A program made the position numbers and the translations under genes. From contig JACEEZ010005948.1 in NCBI GenBank assembly GCA_016584305.1, forward strand, positions 81,616 to 145,615: a DNA stretch of 64,000 nucleotides. The letters are read 5' to 3'. The DNA is from Chionoecetes opilio. Its lineage: Eukaryota; Arthropoda; Malacostraca; Decapoda; Majidae. Shown one piece after another: positions 56,588-64,000 of the stretch (the stretch's first letter is position 1; the number at the start of each line of letters is the position of its first letter). Under the pieces are notes generated by a model. That model ran no database searches. It saw nothing but the letters and a program-made list of their open reading frames with translations, and was not told the DNA's origin.

Positions 56588-56996
56588 GAGGAACGATAGT
56601 CGGCCCAGCTTAACCTGGTCCCGCGGGTGGAGTGGCGAGATTCCCGCAGTGGTGTCACGTTCACCATTGACAGGCTGATGAGGACTCTCTCTCATACTGT
56701 TCGTTATTAGATTAACTATTATTGAATCATAGTTTTATAATACGGCTGCATGGTTTTGTGAATGGCTTGCGATTTGATGGTAAAACAACGAGTCTGTATA
56801 CCTTCCATTACACTTGGCATAGTAGCTCATGCGACGCTGCCGGCCGAGTGACCTTGACACAGCCCCACCGCCGGTCATCCGAGAGAATGAGGTGAGGAGG
56901 GTGACCTGGCGAGGGTTGATGTGTGATGTGGCGACACCGCGGACTTCGACCGCTCCACCCGCGGGACCAGGTTAAGCTGAGCCGACTATAGTCATG
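56588..56996. repeat. inverted-repeat element, ~40-bp GC-rich arms
   Basis: ATAGTCGGCCCAGCTTAACC TGGTCCCGCGGGTGGAG at the left is mirrored at 56948-56992. The interior ~300 bp is not palindromic and has no coding frame. A MITE-like structure of unknown superfamily. Confidence 0.75.
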
Positions 56997-57850
56997 TACT
57001 TACCTTAGAGGCTGGGCTCTAAAAAAATATAAGAATTTGAGAAGGCCCAGGCTAAAATGTATAACTGGAACAGTTACAGAAAACATTACAAAATCTGATA
57101 GTTGATAAAAAACATAGGATGGTACATGGGACATGGGATGGTATTCTTATTTTAAACCACTAACTTTGAAGCACTTGCATTGTAGTCAACTTCTTACTAT
57201 CATCTTGGTCTAGCCTTGTAACCAGGGAACCAGCATCCATCTGCACAACCCTCATACCCGTGAGGCGAAATCCAAGCTCTTTACGTATGGCAAGTTTCCT
57301 CTGCAATGCAGAAGATACTTATTGAGGAATTTACATTTCTCTATTTCACTAAGGCTGGGGACATTTGAAGGCCAAGAATGAGGAGAGGAGAGGAAACCAT
57401 GGATTACACAGTGAACAGAGTGCATGCATCCCCTCATAAGGATTACTATAGAATACTATCTACTACATCAAAGGTTCAATCTCCTATAGATAGAGAGAGA
57501 GAATCTTTATAGGAAAACTTTTTTTTCATCTCATATAAAAGCAAATTGAAGAAAAGTACTGAAATTGGGTGCCTGGAAGTAAGCAGGATGAAAAGTTGTG
57601 AGGTTAGATAGAACACACATGAAAGTGATGTGGATGTGATGACTCAATGAAACCAAACTAAAAGGCAGGGGTGGGGAAGAATTTCATATAATACAAAGGG
57701 GCATTTTAATACAGTATATGCATTCTCAGAGGATGCACACTTGTTTTGAAAGATGAACTGTGTAGAGTGGAACAAAAAAGATAAATGCAAGGTTGATGTG
57801 TATGAAAATAGAAATAAATGTGTAAGGAGAGACAGATATTTGAAAGTAAT
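56997..57850. other. intron or intergenic sequence without feature
   Basis: No gene, TIR or tandem repeat recognised. Confidence 0.35.
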
Positions 57851-58140
57851 TAAGAGCCTGGATGTGGATGTAGAGGAATATAAGGGATAACATTTTGGGA
57901 AACAGCTTAGGGAGTTTAGGAGCCTTTAGGGAGAAAGAAAACGTATTAATGATGGGAGATATGGATGTGCAGATAGGAATTATGTCAAAGGATGAAGTAC
58001 ATGCAGTACCAATTGGATGTTTGTGAGGAAAGTAATTATAATACAAAATACACGCTTCCAAAAGAGATACTCACAGATAGATCAGCAGTAATGAACCTAA
58101 ATTGATGATGGATAATGTACTGAAAGACAGGCTAACATAA
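57850..58140 (+). mobile_element. possible LINE endonuclease remnant
   Basis: The + strand contains ENVLMMGDMDVQIG, like the (V/L)MGDFNxxxG motif of LINE endonucleases, within broken frames. Very weak. Confidence 0.3.
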
Positions 58141-58190
58141 ATCAAGAGAAACAGGAGGGCTCTCTGACCACCGCTTTGTAGTTTGAGGCA

Positions 58191-58330
58191 CAGTGGTCCG
58201 TCACGTTTGGCGATTTAATTAGTCTTGCCAAACCATCGCCAAAAGTGAATTTCGCCAAATGCGAATAGTACTTTCAATGGGAAAATTATCGATTAGTTTT
58301 TGATGAGGCTCGAGTTCACCCTTTTGACCT
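58191..58330. mobile_element. left end of a MITE, 'TTTGGCGA' family
   Basis: CAGTGGTCCGTCACGTTTGG then the word TTTGGCGA/TCGCCAAA (or TTCGCCAAA) three more times within 70 bases. This is the same architecture as the TA-MITEs, but no TA is seen directly at the left and no right end was found. Confidence 0.4.
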
Positions 58331-58582
58331 CCATTTTCGTACTTTAACTGCTTAAAAGTAAAGACATTACACGTGAAACATTAACAGCAATACAATAGAC
58401 AATAGATAACACTGGTTAACAACAAATTTATTGTCTAAGTTTTTTTTAGCTGATTTAGGACAATTTTGATGTACTAAATCCAAAAATCACATTGATTTTG
58501 CTCAATCAGGTCAACTTTTTGATCTATCGCCACATGATGTTTTTTTACGTTTTTGTTTACATGTACGGTTATTTTCTATATA

Positions 58583-59740
58583 CACACAAACCTCGATTTC
58601 CCGGATATTGGATTTGCTGGACAAAATCCGAGGTCCGAGGAGGGGATATGTCAGTCCCGGACAATTTTTTTTTTTTTTTTTTTTTATACGTTGAAATGCC
58701 TGGTCCTGTTCGTAAATTGACAAAGTTGTCCGTCGGTCCGAGCGTCTCCTGTCACTCCTGGTCAGTGTCCGCGCCTCCCACCAGGTGGCAGCATGCTCAG
58801 CGGTCGTATTGTTTACATTTGGGCACACGACACTCAAGGTTCACCTGCACCGCCTCTGTCAGTCCCCTGACTCCCACTGCCCCTGGTGCAGGAACATCTC
58901 TGAGACTATTAAACACTTTCTGCTGCCTCCCGCCAGGTGGCAGCATGCTCAGCGGTCGTATTGTTTACATTTGGACACACGACACTCACGATTCACCTGC
59001 ACCGCCTCCGTTCGTCCCCTGACCCCCACTGCCCCTGGTGCAGGAACGTCTCTTGAGACTATTGAACACTTTCTGCTGCCTCCCGCCAGATGGCAGCATG
59101 CTCAGCGGTCGTATTGTTTACATTTGGGCACACGACACTCACGGTTCACCTGCACAGCCTCCGTTAGTCCCCTGACCCCCACTGCCCCTGGTGCAGGAAC
59201 GTCTCTTGAGACTATTGAACACTTTCTGCTGCCTCCTGCCAGGTGGCAGCATGCTCAGCAGTCGTATTTTTTACATTTGGGCACACGACACTCACGGTTC
59301 ACCTGCACAGCCTCCGTTAGTCCCCTGACCGCCACTGCCCCTGGTGCAGGAACGTCTCTTGAGACTATTGAATACTTTCTGCTGCCTCCCGCCAGGTGGC
59401 AGCATGCTCAGCGGTCGTATTGTTTACATTTGGGCACACGGCACTCACGGTTCACCCGCACAGCCTCCGTTAGTCCCCTGACCCCCACTGCCCCTGGTGC
59501 AGGAACGTCTCTTGAGACTATTGAACCCTTTCTACTGCCTCCCGCCAGGTGGCAGCATGCTCAGCGGACGTAAAAGTCCGCGGCGGGGTAGTTGATATTG
59601 GCAGTTGCCGGACAGTAAATACTAGAGTAGGATAAACGTCCGGGGGTGGGTAATGGCATCAGACTGTTGCGATTCCCGGACTTTTCCGGTTCCCGGACCA
59701 GTGCTCCCCCCTATTAGTCCGGGAAATCGAGGTTTGTGTG
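58583..59740. mobile_element. TA-MITE, 'TCCCGGA' family, copy 2
   Basis: CACACAAACCTCGATTTCCC and its exact inverse, with TA at 58581-58582 and 59741-59742. The TIRs are cleaner than in copy 1 (16995). A 153-bp tandem array derived from a LINE C-terminus fills the middle. Confidence 0.9.
58784..59560 (+). repeat. tandem array, 5 x ~153 bp, of LINE C-terminal sequence
   Basis: The anchor GGTGGCAGCATGCTCAGC(G/A) recurs at 58784, 58936, 59089, 59242, 59395 and 59548. The first unit reads HTTLKVHLHRLCQSPDSHCP, then WCRNISETIKHFLL, the Cys/His tail of Jockey-like LINEs. Later units, in another frame, keep a 51-codon open repeat only because the period is divisible by three. Copy 1 of the MITE has one unit, in inverted orientation. 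Confidence 0.92.
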
Positions 59741-60253
59741 TATATGAAATCGTCCTCCGTATACAACACCGTACTTGCAGTAGATAATTCCACTAATCCA
59801 ATAATTCCACCAATTCAGATAGTTCCAAGAGTGTGGTCCTAAACAATGTCACCAACTAGGAATTCTTCGGAATCAAGATCCCTGGATTTTAGTCCTCTGT
59901 TGTTCTTCCTCTTCTCTTCAACGTTTACTTCTTTACTTGAACACTTTTTATTAAACCCGCTGCAGTACTGCATCCCCCTTTGGGATACCTTGTGTGGTGT
60001 TGTGTGATATCTGCTATCGTCTTTCCGATAGGCAGACTCCCTTTTCTTGATTCATCGTGCCTAGGATACTTCAGTAGCATAGAGGCTGCTACAGATCCTC
60101 GGTATACCCCCTACCCAAGCACTGATTAATTTCTTCGTACTGCTTGAATTATAATGCAAAATTCTTTCTTAATTCTTTAAATAAACGAATTCTGAAGTGT
60201 TTACATGCGCCAATTCTTGACTAACTGGTATTTTTCTTTTGCAGGTGAATGAA

Positions 60254-62747
60254 ATGGATTCGGCCAGAAGATCTTGCAAAAATAAGCCCGATATATTCTG
60301 CTACATCTGTGGCGAATACACTGTTGTTCCTAACAGGAATCCAGTCACAAGTTTCATAAAGCGTGCTTACCATACTTATTTTGGTATGAAACTGGAGACC
60401 AGGATAAAGCTTGGGCGCCACACATGGTATGCAAGACATGCACCGAGTATCTGCGTCGTTGGACCAAGGGCAAGAAGAGTTGTCTGAAGTTTGGAATTCC
60501 CATGGTTTGGAGGGAGCCGACAAGCCATGGCACTGACTGCTACTTCTGCGCTATTGATTTGACTGGGATCAACAGAAAGAACCGGAGCAGCCTCAAGTAT
60601 CCTAATCTTGAATCAGCACGTCGTCCTGTAGCTCATTGTGATGAAATTCCAGTACCTGTCTTTGGAGAACTTCCTGACATTAGTGACGAAGATTCCTCCA
60701 GTGTTGAAGAAAATGAAGAAGTGGTTCTTGACGATGATGCTCCACATCCTTTTTCCCAAAAGGAGCTAAATGATCTAGTTCGCGATCTCAGCTTGTCAAA
60801 GTCCTCTGTCGAACTGTTGGCATCCAGATTGAAGGGAAAAAACCTCCTCTCTGACAGTGCTCGCATCACCTTCTACCGCAACAGACATCAAGAGTACCTC
60901 CATTTTTTCTCTGAAGAGAAGGACTTGGTGTACTGTAAAGATATTGCGCTGCTTCAGCACAAGCTTGGAGTGCCACAGTACCAACCCGAAGATTGGAGAC
61001 TTCATTGACAGCTGCAAGCGATCGCTGAAATGTGTTCTGCTGCACAACGGCAACCAGTTTGCCTCTGTACCCCTCGCTCACTTGACTACACAGAAGGAGA
61101 AGTATGAAGCGGTGAAGTACGTGCTGGAGAAAATTCGTTATGATCAGCATGAGTGGTTGATTTGTGTTGACCTGAAGATGGTAAGATACCTTTAGATAAA
61201 CTTAACGAGTGGGCAGTCAGATGGCAGATGGAATTTAATATTGATAAATGTAGCGTTATGAATGTTGGTAGAAAAAACCCTGGTAATAGATACACCATAA
61301 GCAATGTATCGCTGAAAAGATCAGAAGGTGAAAAAGATCTTGGAGTGAGGGTGAGCCCAGACCTCCGACCTAGGAAACAATGTATTGAGGCCAGAAATAG
61401 AGCTAATAGAGTATTAGGATTCATTACCAGAAGTGTTAAAAGTAGAAGTGCGGAAGTTATTCTAAAGCTTTATCTGGCTCTAGTCAGGCCTCACCTAGAC
61501 TATGCAGTTCAGTTTTGGTCTCCATATTACAGGATGGATATAGTGTTGTTAGAAAAAGTGCAGAGAAGGATGACCAAAATGATACAAGGGATGCGTAACT
61601 TTAGTTATGAGAGGAGATTGAAGTTATTACAAATTACACTCACTGAAGAGCCGCAGAGTAAGGGCGATCTGATAGAAGTTTTTAAGTGGATAAAGGGATT
61701 TAATAAAGGAGAGGTAGGAAAAGTTCTTACGGCTTTTAACCAGGGTAGAACAAGAAGTAATGGATTCAAGCTGGAAAAGCGTAGATTTAGAAAGGAAATA
61801 GGGAAAAACTGGTTCACAAATAGGGTGGTGAATGAGTGGAATGGTCTCAGTAGACAGGTAGTTAGTGCGGAGTCATTAGGGAGCTATAAAGGGGAGCTGG
61901 ATAGGTTCATGGATGGGGATGAAAGGTGGATGTAGGTAGTGTTAGGTGACAGGAACTACCACGTGTAGGCCTCGCGGCCTCTTGTAGCTTCCTTATTTTC
62001 TTATGTTCTTATGGTGAACTTTTTGTTGGGACAACAGTCCGGGTTCACCAAGTACCCGTACTTTCTATGCATGTGGGATAGTAGGGACCGAGCTCAGCAT
62101 TACACGAAGGACTGGCCTGTACGGGAGGAATTGGTGCCTTGCAGAGCAAGGAACGTCATAAACAACCCACTGGTGGACAGACAGGATACTTTTCCCACCG
62201 CTGCACATCAAGCTCGGCTTGATCAAACAGTTCACCAAAGCTCTGGACAAGGATGGTGGCTGCTTCACTTACTTGTGCCACGCTTTTCCAGGATTGACCA
62301 TGGAGAAGCTGAAAGCTGGCATCTTTGACGGTCCTCAACTCCGTCAGCTCATCAGAGATCCAGAGTTTGAAAACTCAATGAACGAAGTGGAACTGGAAGC
62401 GTGGAAGGCTTTTGTTCTGGTCGTGAAGAACTTTCTTGGCAACAACAAGGCCAGGAACTACGCAGAACTTGTCACCAATATGCTGACTGCTTTCAGAAAC
62501 CTCGGATGCAACATGAGCATCAAAATGCATTACTTATTCTCACATATGGATCGGTTTCCTGAGAATCTGGGATCAATGAGTGACGAGCAAGGGGGAGAGA
62601 TTCCATCAGGACATGAAAGTGATGGAGACCAGGTATCAGGGACGCTGGGATGCAGTCATGATGGCTGATTACTGTTGGACTCTGAAGAGAGACATCCCTG
62701 CCGCTGAGCATTCTAGGAGTTCGAAGAAACGCAAGTTCAAGCCCTGA
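60254..62747 (+). pseudogene. Cys-rich transposase-like protein of unassigned superfamily (broken)
   Basis: ATG 60254 starts MDSARRSCKNKPDIFCYICG; a CAG acceptor at 60241-60243 suggests a 5' intron. Zinc-type pairs follow: CYIC, MVCKTC, CLKFG with CYFC. An acidic stretch (SDEDSSSVEENEE) leads to a C-terminal half with WLICVDLKMV, GFTKYPYFLCMWDSRDR, LIKQFTKALDKDGG, FLGNNKARNYAELV and SDEQGERFHQDM (the last read across a one-base insertion). The D...H...E/H layout is transposase-like, but I know no established superfamily name. I recall near-identical predicted proteins in other arthropods, unverified. One-base shifts at about 60393, 61003, 62185 and 62590 and the LINE at 61183-62010 inactivate it. 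Stop TGA 62745. Confidence 0.75.
61183..62010 (+). mobile_element. LINE-b, 5'-truncated, inserted in the transposase-like gene
   Basis: ATGGT is duplicated (61178-61182 and 62011-62015). The frame 61228-61935 is intact: MEFNIDKCSVMNVGRKNPGN, EKDLGVRVSPDLRPRKQCIE, LALVRPHLDYAVQFWSPYYR, KNWFTNRVVNEWNGLSRQVV. This is the post-motif-C part of a CR1-like reverse transcriptase to its C-terminus. The 3' end is TTATTTTCTTATGTTCTT without a poly(A). The preserved frame suggests a young insertion. Confidence 0.88.
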
Positions 62748-62786
62748 ATTTTGAACAATGATGACCTAACATCCAATTTACATGTA

Positions 62787-63590
62787 CAGTCAAACCTCGA
62801 TATAACGGACCTCGATGTAACGGACTTTGGATATAACAGACTCCATTTGCGTGACTATTTTTTTTTTATAGCATATTAGACCGCTTATATCATCGCTCGA
62901 ATTGTCAACTCAACATAATTGTATTATTTTCTCATTTTACTTTGGAATGCTTGGGTTTTAAGGAGTTTTGATGTATCACATATTAAGATATAATATTATA
63001 AGGAAGGAGCCTGTGTTGCTAGTGATTTAGTGGTACACGTAGAAGGTGTGTATTGTTTAAAATAGTGACTATTAGTGTTATGGCGTGGCCGCTGCTACGT
63101 CTCCCTGTCACCTCAACACCCTAAATCACCCTTATCTAAGGTGACACGCAGTGCTACACTGACCTAAATAGTGACACGTGTATAGAACTGCACTTCACAA
63201 CCATATAATATATATAAAAATGAGCATTAGTCATGATAATAAGCAATACCTTTGGAAGCCATGGCTGAATCTGGCTCGTAGTAATTTGTTTACCTTTCAC
63301 TAGAGCTTGAGCTTGACTAGCTACACGGTCTGGTTGTGTTTGAGATTATTTCTCATTTATTTCACGTGTAGGAGCGGACCAAATTCAGCATGTAGTGCCA
63401 GTCACTGTTTACCTCCCAACATAGCTACACAGTTTGGTTGTGTTTGTGATTATTTCTCATTTATTTCACAATTTTTCCGTTTTTTTCATATATTTTTCCA
63501 ACCTTGGAAAAATACCCTCGCTATAAGGGACAATCGGCTTTAACGGACCACTCCTCCTCCCCTTTAGTCCGTTATATCGAGGTTTGACTG
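62787..63590. mobile_element. TA-MITE, 'TAACGGA' family
   Basis: CAGTCAAACCTCGATATAAC and its inverse, with TA at 62785-62786 and 63591-63592. (A)TAACGGAC recurs twice more inside the left end and once in inverted form at the right. A partial copy lies at 37490-37785. Part of its interior (63090-63190) is shared with 10715-10800 and 42993-43080. Confidence 0.88.
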
Positions 63591-64000
63591 TACTTACCTT
63601 TATCAATGTCTACTATTCAATGTACACTAATAAATTTTTGTAACATTTAATTAATGAATTGTGTTAGAAAACTATTTTTTTCTCTTAAAAACCTATTTCG
63701 GATGAGAAATATTAACAAAACCAACCGAAAATGTCACAAAAATGTAATCAATTTAGTCAGATCGGATTTTTTAAAAATCGACTTAGCACAAAAACCTGAC
63801 CTGATCGAGAGAAACGTATGTCATTTTCGGATTCAGCGGTGCAAAATTGTCCTAAATCAGTTGAAAAAACTTAGACGACTTACAATTTTTTTTTGTTGTA
63901 ACCCAGTGTAATAGATAACATGTTATTTACCATGAATTATTTAGTTGGGCGCCGATGTAATTCATAATACTAAGAAAAAACAAGAGTTGGGTCAACAAGG

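Larger units (their letters stand above)
58391..63912 (+). mobile_element. candidate uncharacterised DNA transposon with ~130-bp subterminal inverted repeats
   Basis: Sequence at 58391-58530, reverse-complemented, aligns with 63775-63912. Shared blocks are TGACCTGAT.GAG, TTGTCCTAAATCAG, AAAAAACTTAGAC and TTTGTTGT.ACCCAGTGT. Between them lies one gene (60254-62747) plus a MITE (58583), a LINE-b copy (61183) and a second MITE (62787). Exact termini and TSD could not be fixed. Net of insertions the element would be about 2.7 kb. Confidence 0.6.

Noticed and set aside
58785..59573. 262-residue open frame
   Set aside because: It crosses a 153-bp tandem array and stays open because the period is a multiple of three; its content is a frame-shifted LINE tail.

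Overview
This is eukaryotic, intron-rich, repeat-saturated DNA, most likely from a decapod crustacean. That assignment is an inference from the mix of CR1/Jockey-like LINEs, tRNA-derived SINEs and many short TIR elements with TA target sites. There is no operon structure, rRNA or CRISPR array.

Host genes. Nine exons on the + strand between 103 and 52369 form most of a CEP120 (centrosomal protein of 120 kDa) gene. Their phases are mutually compatible and their splice sites are canonical. They give about 890 residues: the end of the first C2 domain, a long Ser-rich linker, the second C2 domain, then coiled coil. The first exon(s) lie left of the window. Three introns are huge (2749-18034, 18209-39857, 40627-52038) and hold nearly all the repeats. 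Tail-to-tail with CEP120, a minus-strand terminal exon (54731-55077) encodes the C-terminus of an inositol polyphosphate multikinase-like enzyme.

Mobile DNA. The introns are a nested archive. Non-LTR elements: an RTE-like LINE (6055-8537 and 44599-51710), a CR1-like 'LINE-a' (5225-10080, 14085-15070, 28620-31205, 38829-39010), 'LINE-b' 3' ends (2840, 5591, 61183) and a Jockey-like 'LINE-c' (18549-21330 and 48075-51178). There is a DIRS-like RT/RNase H fragment (43365-44597), a non-autonomous LTR element (33710-37102) and two solo-LTR candidates (16556-17912, 45210-46050), each with a short target-site duplication (TSD). hAT pieces lie at 3080-4991, 16185-16269, 24228-24530, 27808-28440 and 47034-51658; a piggyBac-like MITE lies at 3626-4228.

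The commonest class is pogo/Tigger-like MITEs inserted at TA. At least ten TIR families are present. Each repeats its own short word just inside its ends, and several carry internal tandem arrays or a truncated transposase helix-turn-helix. Two insertions have their 'empty site' preserved in the opposite arm of a large inverted repeat (22892-27730).

Right end. From about 58391 to 63912, inverted repeats of about 130 bp flank a broken gene (60254-62747) encoding a Cys-rich, transposase-like protein that I cannot assign to a named superfamily. This is the best candidate for an undescribed mobile system here. It has itself been invaded by a TA-MITE, a LINE-b copy and a second TA-MITE.
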